From assembly GCA_024699855.1 (NCBI GenBank), contig JAMPIQ010000003.1, forward strand, positions 8,804,001 through 8,868,000: DNA of 64,000 nucleotides. The letters run 5' to 3'. The stretch is from Aphelenchoides besseyi (Eukaryota > Nematoda > Chromadorea > Rhabditida > Aphelenchoididae). A program made the position numbers and the translations under genes. Below the pieces are notes generated by a model. That model was given only the letters and a program-made list of their open reading frames with translations. It ran no database searches and was not told where the DNA came from. This document shows, piece by piece, positions 11,638 to 23,121 of this stretch. Every line of letters begins with the position of its first letter. Within the stretch, counting starts at the first letter, position 1.

Positions 11638-12181
11638 ATGGACGTCGACGCTCAGCAACTCAATCAACAGGGTCAAATGTTCCCGCTTACCGAAACAGGT
11701 ATCTTTTGAATCGGAATCTTTAATTCAACTTCTTTTCAATGCAGTGACGCATGAGTTTTTCACTCAGTAAGTTCTTTTAGACAGAGAAAAAGAACTAACG
11801 AGAACCTTTTCAGTTTGTTCGCCAACCATCCGGAAATCACCGATCAATGCGACAAGTTTGGTTACAGTCAAGTCTGCGGATCACCGACATTCGACATATT
11901 TGCAGTACGACTGCTGGAACATCTCTCGAAATTGCCATCCGCTCTGTTGGATAAATCCAAGTGGCCCGAAGTCTTGAGCGCTTTGAAAGAAGATTTCGGT
12001 CGAATGGAAATCGATTTGAAAGACTTTAACGTGAGTTATTGTTAACATCATGAAGTTAATCGACTAGTTTCAGAAGGTTGCCGACGCCTATCTGATCACA
12101 TTGAAGCAATTCGTTTCACCAACAACGCTCGAGCAATGGAAAGAAGTTTTCACCAAAGCCGATGATGAAATACAAAACTGA
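11638..12181 (+). CDS. divergent globin-like protein
   Basis: Four exons (11638-11698, 11745-11766, 11814-12030, 12074-12181; exon 2 is only 22 bp) give 135 residues. The pattern of VTHEFFTHLFANHPEI, then a long helix FDIFAVRLLEHLSKLP, then ADAYLITLKQFV and a final EQWKEVFTKAD resembles helices B, E, G and H of nematode globins. In that alignment the position of the proximal heme histidine falls in ALKEDFGRM, which has no His, so heme binding is doubtful. If a globin, it may be a non-heme or structural relative. The family call is by eye; another all-helical fold is possible. An AATAAA lies at 12299-12304. Confidence 0.45.
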
Positions 12182-12298
12182 AATCGTTGGATCAACTAAA
12201 CATCGACTATCTTTCCATCAACTTCCAATCTCACATTTTCCATTTACTTTCTGTTTAATCCAAATGTATAAATATGATTGTAATTTGTAGTTTGAATC

Positions 12299-12304
12299 AA
12301 TAAA
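12299..12304 (+). terminator. AATAAA polyadenylation signal of the globin-like gene
   Basis: Canonical AATAAA 118 bases after the stop codon at 12181, on the coding strand. Confidence 0.6.
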
Positions 12305-12951
12305 ACGACCATTTTGTATTCACATTCATTCGAAAACAGGAACAATTGAGCGAAAATTATCATGAAAGGTTGAGTAACACAATCAATAAACAGTTATTTG
12401 AACGGTTCAAAATCGTAGTATGTTTTAATTAAGGTTGTTAAAAGGATTGACTAATGTTCATCTTTGATGTCGCTTTAAACGAGTTCATCTTGAGTTGCAA
12501 GCCCGTGACAGTAGAAATCGTTTGTTCGGATTCATTTCTTAACTGCTGTCTCAGTGTTGTTTATCAACAAAATCAAACAAATTGGTCGGCTAATTGCTGA
12601 TCTCCGTGTTTTGTTCGGATCATCGGGAACGAGCAATTTGCCATGACCCGTCAATTGGTGGCAATCAAATTAAATTGACAAGCCACTCGAATGACGTTAA
12701 CAACTGATGGAGCTGTTTGGCTCATTAATTGGCAACTACGTGAATAACAGAGTGGGATCTTTCAGCATCAAACTGATTGTTGAACTCTACTACGGTAACT
12801 AAACTCCAATCATACCACCAATGGCTTATTCCAGTACGTCAGAATTAAATTTCTTCGTCTAATTGATCAACAAGAACTTTGCAAACAGTGTTTATTATCT
12901 TACGCCCTAATTCAAAGTCTATTTTAAGTGAATTCACACCATCGAACACGT
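12305..12951. other. intergenic
   Basis: AT-rich; no supported exon. The right end should hold the OPLAH 3' UTR. Confidence 0.5.
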
Positions 12952-15900
12952 TCACTCGCTATTTTCTTTTTCAGATTCTCTTTCGGAGTCTTCTGGAGAT
13001 TCGTATCCACCGCCGCCCGGAGTATACAACTCAAAAATGTCCTGAAACAGTAAATTAATTGCTAGGTTTGGCAATGGCCCTCTCACTCCTGATTCTACAT
13101 GGCTACTGTTCTTGCTTCCCAAATTGATTCGAACTCCATCTTTCACTCGATGCAAAACATTCAATCCACGCTCGCCATCTTCTCCGCCGTTCAAACCTAA
13201 AAACACTATTAGATAAAGTCAAGCGATTTGATAAGAACCGTATGGATGGAAGACCCGACGTTCAGTTAAAATTGAAAGTTGAATTGGGCGTCTAAATTGC
13301 AAAAATCTAGCCACTCCATTACCACCATTCCATTTCCCTCCAATCATTACTCTTAACACATTACTATTGATTGACTAACCTTTACCGCCCGATTCCTCAC
13401 GCAAATGGAAACGTCGAAGAATCACTGGATAACTTAAACACGCATTTTAATTGTAGCAAAGACAATAAAAATTTTACCGAGATTCGAGAATCTCTGGATC
13501 AGTAATTCGTGTGTTGGTCATATGCGTGTGAACGCCATGACGACCGTTATAGCCGGGTCCAGCTCCAGCGCCACCGGCAACTAAGATAACGAATTTATTC
13601 GCAAATTGTTAAAGAACCTTCAAACCCGTTTCATAGTATCCAAATTTGTCATCACCGAAGGTAATGTTATTCATGCATCCTTGACTCGCGGCACAAGCTT
13701 CAAAAGCCCGAAAGATCACATCACAAAGACGTTGAGAAGTTTGAACATTCCCACCAACTACTGCTGCATTCTCACTCGGCGATATAATCGTACCTTCAGG
13801 CGCAGTGATCTAAACCACAATCTTTGACTACTTCTCAAGCATCCAAAGTACCTTAATCGGAGCCAAACATCCTTGATTCAACGGAATATCTTTGCCAACC
13901 AAACAACGCAAACAGTAAATGACAGCCGCCATTCGAACTGCTGCCGGGCAATTACAAGAGTTGTAGACTTGCAGTCCCGTTCCAGTAAAATCGAAAATAG
14001 CATCACCCTGCAGAAATCTTGAATTAACACAGACATTCACGACTCTCACGTTTTCGGTATCAATGTGAACTTGAAGGCAAATTTTTGTTCCATCGTCCAT
14101 AAAATCGTGGGCTTTCAAAATCGAAGTTCCATGTTCCTTTTCAGTCTCTTTTCCAACCTACAATTTTTGTTGTTATTGTCAGAAGCATAGTACATACTTT
14201 GCACAACAAAGCTCGAACTGCTGATTCGGCGTTCGATTGAATGTGACCCATGTAGGCGCGAACAACCGGCAACGAATATTCTTCAATCAACTCCTCCAAA
14301 AGTGCAATTCCTTTCTACAACAAATGAATATGTTTATCCACGAATCTTTATACCTGATTGGCGGCAATTTGAGCATTCAAATCGGCCAAATTGTCCCGTA
14401 AATTGCGGCTTCCAGAACAACCGGCCACTTTTCCGGGCGCTTTAAACGCTTCGATCAACTCGGCTTCTTTGAATTCTCCCGCATCAACGATTTTGAAACT
14501 GACGAACGTTGCACCTTCCTAAAATCTCACGACTTCTTTGATGTATTGATGACAACATACTTGATCCAATGAAGTTGAATGCGGCGGCTGAAAGAGAACT
14601 AAAAACGATTGTTTTCGGTATCTTACCATTGATCCTGCTGTCAATCCTCCGATATCCGAGTGGTGTCCACGATTTGCAACATAAAAGTCGGGAGTGTTTG
14701 AGTCTCCGTAAAACACTGGAGTGATGATCGTTAAGTCGGGAAGATGCGAACCCCCCGCTTTTGGATGATTGCACAAAATCACATCTCCACGTGAGATTCC
14801 TTCAGTTCCCAACGACTTTAATTGAAACTTCACTGTTGCATCCATTCCACCTAAAAATCAACAAATACTATGATTTCTCGTTCAATTTACGTAACTAAAT
14901 GCACTGGAATGAACGGTCCATTGGCTACAATTCCTCCATCGGCACTAAACAAAGCGCACGAAAAGTCCAAACGTTCTTTGATGTTCGTCGAAATAGCAGC
15001 ACGTCGTAGAACCGAACCCATTTGTTCAGCGATTGACATGAATCGATGGCTATAAAAGATCAATAATTGAATGAGCCCTCGACAACAAAGTACCTGAAGA
15101 TTGAAAGGCGAATTGGATCCACCACTGATGTGTCTTCTTCATCTTTCGATTTGACGTCTTCGAGTTGCATTTCCAAATTGCCATATTCATCCACTTGACA
15201 GGACGTTCGTGGCTCAATGACAATCGTCGCGTTCTTGTCGATGATCAAAGCAGGTCCATTGATTTCATGACCATACGACAACTTGGACATATCATAGACA
15301 TCAGTGTCCAATGAACCGTCCTGTAAACGTACCAATTAAAAAGAACGACATCTTCAACAACTTTGAAGAAACATTTGGTTGTCGTCGTTTTCTCGGGCTT
15401 ATCCGTTGTCTTCTTTTGTGCTTTCGTTTCCTTAATGACTTTCCATTTGCCAATACCGCGAATGCGAATATCGTCGATTATGATTGCTCTGTCGGGAATA
15501 ACAAAACCGAATTCTTTTTTGTAAGCTCTTTCAAACTCTTCCGTGTACTGAGTTAGCTTCGATTCCTCGTCGCCACTTGGTCTGAAAGTTTCCGTAAAAG
15601 GAAGTCGATATTTATGCTTTTACCGTGAAACAATCAAAACGCAATCTGTTCGTTCGTATCTCAGATGTAGAATCCGTTCGTGTTCAATTTGCTCGCTGGT
15701 GAAATTCTGGTTCTTCAATTTTTCTTCACAGACTTGTTCCAAAGTCGTAAATCGATCGATTAAACGATCAAAATGCTCTGAATGTTTGTCAATCAAATCA
15801 ATTAAGAAAATAACCTGCCTTCATCTAATGGGCTTAAAAATGCTTCTTGTTCTTCCACCACGGCATTGGCAAGAATCAAACCGTAGGCTGATAGAATACC

Positions 15901-17759
15901 CGAGTGTTTGTGGATCTTAATTCTTTTCATTCCCAAAGATCGTGCTAGTGCCGCAGCATGCTGTCCGCCTGAAATTCAATGTGTACGAGAACAAGTGATA
16001 AACATACCAGCGCCTCCAAAGCACACTAAAACGTGATCGGCTGTGTTGAAACCTTTCGCTTCGGTCAACGTTCGAATCGGACGACACATTGTTTCATTGG
16101 CGACTTCAATGAATCCGAGGGCAATCTGTTCGACTGACAATTCCTCTCTGCCTTGTTCTTTTGCATGTTCGTTGATTTCTTTGCGCAATTCTTCGAATTT
16201 CTGCACAGTACCTTCTCTACAAAACCAGTGAACTCAAAGAGCCAAACGGTGAAACTCACTTATCCAACGGTTCGTTTTCATTGGGTCCGAAGATTTTCGG
16301 AAAATAATCGGGAATGATTCGTCCCAAGACAAGATTGGCATCGGTAACCGTCAAATGACCGTTCTTACGATAACAAACCGGTCCCGGATTCGAGCCTGCA
16401 GATTCGGGTCCAACAATAAAAAGTCCGTTGTCAAAGAACAAACGCGAACCACCGCCCGCAGCCACTGTTTTGATTTCCAACTAAACAATTCCATTGGTTT
16501 GCATGTTCATTTTAAGCACCTGAGGAGCTTGGATAGTAACACCTGCTGTTACGCTTTCGATTGTATGTTCGTAGCTACCCGAATAACGAGAAACATCGGT
16601 ACTCGTACCGCCCATATCAAATCCAATAATCGGTTGTTTATCTTCGGTATCGTAACCGGTCTCCGAGATTCCAACAACTCCACCAGCTGGCCCGCTCAAA
16701 ATGGCTTTGGATCCCATGAAAGTGCTAACCGGACATAACCCTCCGTCCGATTGCATAAACTCGAGACGAACGTTTTTCAGTTCATTTTCAAATCCGTTTT
16801 GAAATCCCTGAATGTAACTGAAACAAAGATCTCCATGTAACTATAAAAGAACTGACCGTTGAATAATGGGTGTCAAATAGGCGTCTGCACACGTTGTAAA
16901 TCCTCGATTCACGGCCTTAATCATCGGGATGACAGTCGACGAGAGCGAAATGTTTGTGAATCCGAAATCTTTTGCCAGCTCGGCGACTTTTTTCTCGTGA
17001 TTCGGGAAGCTACAACTCAGTACAAATTCAATTAGCAAATCAAACGTACATGTAAGAGTGGAGAAACAAAACGGCCAACGACTTGATTCCCGTTTTGGAG
17101 AGTTTTTCCAACTGTTCACGTACATCATCCAATTTCAACGGTGTTTCAACGATAACCTGAAGATCAAGTGAATGCCATGTGGATGTTTGATCTTACGGTC
17201 TTTCCGCTTTCAGTTTCAATCCGCTCGCCTTCGATATTCATTTGACAACTCTCGTCCTCCAACACAACTCGCTCGTTCACTTCGACGACTTCATCGTACA
17301 AAACATCTGGAATTTGGATGTTAAGCTCGAAAATCGATGGTCGTTGTTGGTTTCCAATGTACAAAAGATCCTTTAAAAACTTGATTTATTTCATGCCAAT
17401 CTCACTGACTTTGAATCCCGATGTGATCAGCAACGCAGTTCGTTCGCCTTTTCGTTCCAAAAGTGCGTTTGTTGCAACCGTCGTTCCCATTCGAATAAAC
17501 GAAATGTTCTCTAAACATCCATAAATTCATAACAAACACAACAAAGTTCACCTGTTGGAATCTTTTCACCGCGTTTAATATCTTTGCCCATATACTCGTT
17601 CAAGATTCGACGAATCGCTTCTGTGGGTGCATCTTTGTAGTTTCGATCTTCGGACAAGAGTTTAAATGTCTTGGTCTTGTTGTCCTCCGGATAGATCACA
17701 AAAACATCAGTGAACGTACCGCCACGATCGATTCCAAAACCAATTCCCTTTTCGACCAT
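12952..17759 (-). CDS. OPLAH: 5-oxoprolinase (ATP-hydrolysing)
   Basis: Cytosolic enzyme of the gamma-glutamyl cycle: converts 5-oxoproline plus ATP to glutamate, feeding glutathione synthesis. Twenty-five exons join in frame to 1270 residues (human 1288). Landmarks: [13 protein letters not shown] near the N-terminus, the [13 protein letters not shown] strand, [17 protein letters not shown] (hydantoinase/ATPase core), [63 protein letters not shown], the 27-bp exon 14561-14587, NCSGxRN-equivalent [52 protein letters not shown], and the C-terminal [14 protein letters not shown]. Two junctions are odd: intron 15778-15818 begins GCAGGT, and the donor after PVHL at 14894-14895 lacks one G needed for frame. 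The ATG at 17759 was chosen because it starts the conserved domain and follows an acceptor. Confidence 0.96.
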
Positions 17760-18337
17760 CTCCAAAACGGATGATCTGAAATGAAACTTTTAAAATGAAG
17801 TCCATAACACACGTCCGGTTACAGCCGTTGTTACAATCAAAACAACTCGACGTTGAAAGCCACTTGTTCAGCCGCTTATACGAAAAACAAAAACGGGAGA
17901 CAAAAATTTCGGTTTGTTTACAAAACACACGACTAGTGAGCTCGTTGACGCGTGATACCGCCAACTGATTCGACGCAAACGATAAAGACTGCGATTATTG
18001 CATTAAAGGTCAATAAAAAAGACATAATTCAAGGACGATTTCTAACTCCAAAACTTTTGCTTTCTCCCCCCGATCGATGGACCTTTTCAGTTGCACGTGC
18101 AAAAACAAATGTTTCCGTTCGTTTGAGCGAAAGACTCGGTTGTTAAAAGATACAAACTACAACCCATAGAATCGTGGATTATAATTGAACTAATTGAACG
18201 AAGAGCGTTGTGGCCAAAACCCGATGAATTGATAATTGAAAGATTGTATTCACTACCAATCAACATTGTAGTATTAAAGGTCCACATAGACATCTGAACG
18301 ATAACATGCAATTGAATTTATTTCCAAATTAAAACGA
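17760..18337. other. intergenic between OPLAH and the sigma-like GST
   Basis: An acceptor-like ATTTCAG lies about 15 bases upstream of the OPLAH ATG, a candidate leader or 5'UTR splice site. A plus-strand open frame at 17952-18146 has no support. Confidence 0.45.
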
Positions 18338-19087
18338 TTAGATGCGAGTTTGTGGTCGTGATTGAACGTAAGATCGAATCTGTGGTAATGAGTGAACTCG
18401 TTCTCGATGTGCCAACATCTGGGGATATTGGTTCATTTCGGCTTGAGCAAAGTTGGTAAACGTTAATGTCGATTCGGCCACGTAGAAATCAACCCAACTC
18501 AAAACTCCAGAAGGCGCAAAAAATCCCGAGTTGCTTTGCAGTAATTTGTCCGTCAATTGTGGAAGATATTTGTGAAGTGCAGGAACAAACTTGTTCTTGT
18601 AGACGTCATCCTAAAGACATTTGATTGACCACATCATTTCTTTTACACTGACCTTATTACCAGCAACCGGATTTCCCAATTCGAATTCCAAATACGAAGA
18701 TGTCGCATCGAATAACTCCCGATGCAACTCGGCTATTGAGTCCAAATTTGCTCTTTCCATTTCCGATTGACCAAAAAGCCCTAGAATCTTAACATGAAAG
18801 AAAATTTCGCTGTAAACTAACCAAACTTTGTGCCGACATAACGGTAGATGGAATGACTCTCCATCAGCATCTTGCCATCAATCTCCAATGCCGGAACTTG
18901 TCCATTCGGATAATCTAAATCACGGATAGCCAACGTTGTAATCGAACTAATTACTTTTCTTCAACGATGGCCAATCTTTAGATTCGATTCGAAAGTCGAC
19001 GAAAGGCACTCTTTTGTAATGTAAAGCTAAACGAATCGGCTCGGCCCGAAATCGCATAGCGAAGTAGTGAAGTTTGTATTTTGGTAT
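18338..19087 (-). CDS. sigma-like glutathione S-transferase, start codon reads ATA
   Basis: Cytosolic glutathione-conjugating enzyme. Four exons (18955-19087, 18822-18914, 18653-18780, 18338-18610) give 208 residues, the usual size. The N-terminal thioredoxin fold is plain: PKYKLHYF with the likely catalytic Tyr, AEPIRLAL, GQVPALEIDG and MESHSIYRYVG; the C-terminal domain ends in HERVHS-type HRERVHSLPQIRSYVQ. Relatives start MPxYKL, but here the codon in that place is ATA (complement of 19085-19087), and a stop lies upstream with no ATG between. A TTTAG acceptor at 19098-19102 suggests a splice or trans-splice just upstream. The first ATG, ten codons in, would delete the catalytic strand. The gene starts 47 bp after the stop of the ShKT gene on the same strand. 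Confidence 0.88.
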
Positions 19088-19134
19088 TCTTCTGTCACTA
19101 AACAAGCAATCTTATTTGAAAAAAACTAATTGAA

Positions 19135-19377
19135 TTACTTTGGCGATCTCTTTTTCGGATGTTTTCCTTTTGTTTTCTTCGGTTTGTGAGATCGTTTCGG
19201 TTTGCAGAAACCACAGAACCGTGCACAGTTCTCTTTCAATGCTGAACGCAAAGAAGGTAAACGACAATAGGGACGTGCAATCCAACAATATGTCACTCGA
19301 TCTCTACAGTCTCCTTCCACTTTGTCCACGAGATTCAAAACAACAAGAACGAAAAGTAGCAATAAGAATTTCAGCAT
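19135..19377 (-). CDS. secreted ShKT-domain peptide
   Basis: A single exon of 80 residues. A signal peptide (MLKFLLLLFVLVVLNLV) is followed by one six-cysteine module in ShKT spacing, from DCRDRVTYC to CARFCGFC, and a strongly basic Lys/Pro tail of about 20 residues. ShKT modules are very common in nematode secreted and cuticle-linked proteins; function here is unknown. It lies immediately upstream of the GST on the same strand (47 bp), which looks like a two-gene transcription unit. The basic tail after the module is unusual. Confidence 0.75.
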   Translation of the reverse strand: MLKFLLLLFVLVVLNLVDKVEGDCRDRVTYCWIARPYCRLPSLRSALKENCARFCGFCKPKRSHKPKKTKGKHPKKRSPK

Positions 19378-19746
19378 GTCGATTCAACGAGAATCAATTT
19401 CACGACTTCAATGCGCGTCGAAAAGTTTATTTTATATTCAGGAAATGCTTACAAATTCGTCGAACTGATGACTATCCGTTGTCGCGATTACTTTCCAACA
19501 AAAACATCAAAAAGCACTTGATTGTTCAGTCGCTTTTAATTTCTGAGCAAACATTCAATAAGCGGAAATCCATTCTTGTTTTCGTGTCAAGTTCAAACTC
19601 CAATTCATCACACAGGAAGAACATCATTCATTACTATAACTATTAACAAAGAAAATGAATCACATTCGACTTAAACAGCAAAAAAAGTAGTAAAAACGAG
19701 TGTCTATTATTGGCTCTGATTCCATTTTTTCCTAAAGTCTTGTGAT
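19378..19746. other. intergenic
   Basis: A long plus-strand open frame overlaps the ShKT gene and extends here, but it is the antisense shadow plus AT-rich sequence. No supported gene. Confidence 0.5.
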
Positions 19747-21297
19747 TTAGTAAAATGGCGTAAACTTATACATGTATTCTTTCCAATAGCGAAGGTCCTT
19801 CAGATCGCGATTATCTTCTTCCGGATCGGAATCAACGCAGATCTCCGTGTTGCTTCCATCGTCCATTTCCATTACACCATCACTCTCCGAATTTCCTTTT
19901 TCAGTGGCATCATCCGAATCGGTTTCCGAGTCAACTGGGACAGAAATAAACATACGCTCCTCGAGTACTTGACTAAAACATTTGGATTTACAGTCAATTT
20001 TTTGAATGATCACTTACTTCATGTAGATGCGATGGACAGTCGAACCATCATAAAGAATCATTTGCATTTGATCGGTAAAAATTAAACGACAGAAACGAAG
20101 AACATGCGAGTTAGGAATGTGAATGTCCCATTGCGACAAGTTGAAACGTGCAATGCGTCCATGTTTTGGATGAATAACGTTCATATAAAGTGTTCCATCA
20201 ACTGCGACAGTCAAGCAGAAGAAACGCGCCAAATGCCAAGTACTTGCAACGTAATGTCCAATCTAAATAGCAGTGTTCTAAGACCATGCAACACAGGATT
20301 TGTCCACTTACAAGTTGAAAGACCTTTGGCTTGGTTGGCAAACTCAGGTGCCAATGACATTCAATTCGAACCATTGGATTGTAAGTTGGAGGGCGTTCCA
20401 TAGTGGCGAACATCATAAAATTGTCGAAGCCCATATGCGGAAGAACGAGCGGAGTATTCCATTCGGCACGTTGAAACGATGCGCTGTATTTTTTCATAAG
20501 TTGTGCTTCTTTAAGACGTGATTCGGAATTCAATGCCATGTTCAATGCAGTGTTATCAGTACGATACGGAATGCTTCTGCTTGTCTGAGGTTCTATCAGA
20601 TAGTCGTGCTTTTGCTTGGTGATACAGTAGTGACGCGCAGTCCAAATGTAGTCATGTTCCGAATTGAACATGATCGTCAACTTATTGTCAGTGCGCATCA
20701 AGTATGCCGACATGTTCAATGGAACTTCGCCGACGTGCCTCTCATCGTGTACAGTGACCGTCTGTTTGCTGTAGTCGATGTTCAAAACGCCCATGTACAA
20801 TGCGATCGTATTGCGTTTCACACGTAATGCACGATGATCTAAAAAACTCGAAGTACTGATATCGATAGCATGGAAACTCACACAAAACCACTGCTTTGTC
20901 CAACGCCAACATTTCGCACCCAGCAATTCGCGCACTCGACATTCCCGTCCATTTAGCCTTGCTAAAAAACAAGCTAATGTAGTCGGGAGATCTGGATTTT
21001 GCAGACTCACAAAATCCGATCGCTTTGATTGTCGATGACAAGAATTTGCGTGCAGACTTCTTTCGTGTATTCAAAATCGATGATGCAGTTGTCGATGACC
21101 GTTGGCATCAAACGTTCTACCGGCCGATAGGGAAGATGCTCGGTTTCGACTCGACTGCCACTGTGCAACGACAACTCGATTTCGGGCGACGACGACGAAA
21201 TGACTGTTCCGGTTGTGCTTGGCGAGTGAGAGTCGTTGGTTGGCGTCGGCAACGACGGCGTACCGTAGTTGAAATCGCTATCTTCAAAGTTCATCAT
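19747..21297 (-). CDS. unrecognised 454-residue protein with acidic tail
   Basis: Five exons (21011-21297, 20882-20961, 20312-20838, 20018-20262, 19747-19972) join in one frame. The first 60 residues are Ser/Thr/Pro-rich and disordered. Residues 70-380 look folded, with many beta-like stretches (such as NTIALYMGVLNIDY and KLTIMFNSEHDYIW) and conserved-looking Trp/His/Cys. The last 70 residues are highly acidic (DSETDSDDATEK, DSDPEEDNRD) and end in an aromatic WKEYMYKFTPFY. No signal peptide or membrane helix. I do not recognise the family; a nuclear or cytosolic regulatory protein is only a guess from the composition. Confidence 0.7.
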
Positions 21298-22001
21298 CCA
21301 AAGAACGTTGAGAACTGAAAACACACCAATATATCAGTCGTTTCAAAGCAGTTAAATGGAAAAAGCAATGCGATTTGGAAACGAAAAAACTAAAACAGTG
21401 AAAACAACACGCGACTGCTGCAGCATTTTGCACCCGCGCTTTTTTTTTGTTCAACGCAAAAAAATTGGAAACCAAAATTTGAATGTGCGCGATTTTCAAA
21501 GACCGTCCAACAATAAGAACCGTCAAGTTGAGATCCATTGGTCTTCGATTTGAACGTTGTAAGCGTCTAACAGCCGACCAGTTTGCAACGCGTGACGCTA
21601 AAAATGGCTGGGAATTGCAGTGAACGCAGTTACGTAAAATACGCTCGCGGAAACGTTTCTTTGTTGAAAGCTTGGGAGACAACCAAGCGAACTGCCCAAC
21701 TCGTATGTTTTTTCTTTCTCCTCATCAATGGGCATCTGCTTGCAATCGGAAGAAAAATCGACGTGTTTATTGCAGCGAAATGAAAAGAACAAAAACACCT
21801 TCGACCACTTCTGTACAATCAACAAAAGAATATTTACAATGCCGATTAGGACAACGATACGGGAGCGATCTTTAGAATCTCCGCGCTTCGCTTTCGCCAC
21901 ATTTTCAAACTTGTCAGCAAATTCAGTTTAACACAAACAGACTGAAATTTCGAAATTCATTTACTTGTATTCGATGATAAGAAGTTAAACGAACATAGTT
22001 C
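21298..22001. other. intergenic
   Basis: A minus-strand frame at 21598-21900 contains a hydrophobic stretch and a Lys-rich start (AKAKRGDSKDR). It could be a 3' exon of the phosphatase downstream of the uncertain last junction, but no in-frame splice connects it. Otherwise nothing seen. Confidence 0.35.
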
Positions 22002-23121
22002 TCAAAACAAATGACTCACCACAACGATGGAAATCGAAACTCCGACGGCAAAGCCAACAATCACATCCGTAGGGTGATGTTTGTAATCGAGAATACGCGA
22101 ATATCCGATCCACAATGTGAAAAAGATCATAACCGTGTACAATAAGACTACAAACCAACGAGATTTTAACTGGCCTTGAAGACGAGTTTCAAAGTATAAC
22201 TAAAGAGGACCTGATTATTTTCGCCGACCTTTCAAACACACAATCAGAAAAGTTGTTGCAGTTGCGATTAAACTCGAGTGACCGCTAAAGAACGACATTC
22301 GTGCGTTTGCAATCAATTTCTGGTTGTCGTTTGTGCATCGATAGTCGGTGATGTAAATTGAGGTGTTGCAACGTTCAAATCCAACATCCGGCTGACAAAC
22401 CGCAATGAAATGAGGACGCAAACGTCCGACAAGAAACTTGCAAACAAACAAAGCAACAACATCAAGCGTCACAGCTGTGAACAAATAACCTGAAAGCATT
22501 ATTAGAGTTGAACTCTTGAATGCCAACTACTGTAAAATAAAACCACTCGAGCAATGAGTTTGCTGAATTTTGAAAGTCCATCTTCACACGGAACGTACAA
22601 ATCGAGATCATTGTTACGGTAAAGTCGAAGTGTCTCGGTTAACAAAATCTGAGATTGAAATCAATTTCAATATCTGGAACTTTCGTTTACCGCAAAAAAC
22701 GATGGAATAAGAGCCAAGGCAAAGACGCCTTTCATTGTTAAGTGGCTCTTAACGAACGGATGTCGAATGGAATCGTCGTTGCAGTAAAAACCAGTTGTTT
22801 GAACCAACTGTGGTGAATAATTCAAATACGAGGCTTCCGCTATTAGAACTCAAACAATTTCATCAGCCAAATGAAAACATCTTTTAACCTACATATTCCA
22901 ACAACAATGAACATGTACAAGACATAGCGAATCAAAGCTCGAAATCTAACAAATGTTCGTCCCGAAACCATAACAACTTCACTATTCAATGGAAACAAAT
23001 TCGGCTTCTTCGGATCGTAAATCATTTGCCCTGAAGTCGATTTCAGTTGACCAACTAATTTCAGCTTATCACATCCAACAGTATTGCTTTTATAGTCAAA
23101 ACTTCTGAGTACGATTATCAT
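22002..23121 (-). CDS. lipid phosphate phosphatase (PAP2 family)
   Basis: Multipass membrane enzyme that dephosphorylates phosphatidate, lysophosphatidate or sphingosine-1-phosphate. Five exons (22893-23121, 22691-22839, 22531-22648, 22242-22489, 22002-22199) give about 313 residues. The three PAP2 signature motifs are present in order: KFLVGRLRPHF, FFSGHSSL, and YSRILDYKHHPTDV. The N-terminal 50 residues are polar and cytoplasmic, longer than in vertebrate PLPP1. The C-terminus is uncertain: after SISIVV the frame reads through a good donor (GTGAGT) for six codons to a stop at 22002, or could splice to a short exon near 21941. Orientation and motif order match PLPP/Wunen proteins. Confidence 0.9.

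Noticed and set aside
19140..19646. 168-codon plus-strand open frame
   Set aside because: It runs antisense to the ShKT gene, whose signal peptide and cysteine spacing are convincing; the plus frame has no motif.
20198..21010. One 270-codon minus-strand frame read as a single exon
   Set aside because: Splicing at two GTGAGT/GTAAGT donors restores a better continuous protein; the unspliced ends are intronic.
20018..21297. Assignment of the 454-residue protein to CSL/Su(H)
   Set aside because: First impression only; none of the CSL DNA-binding motifs is present.
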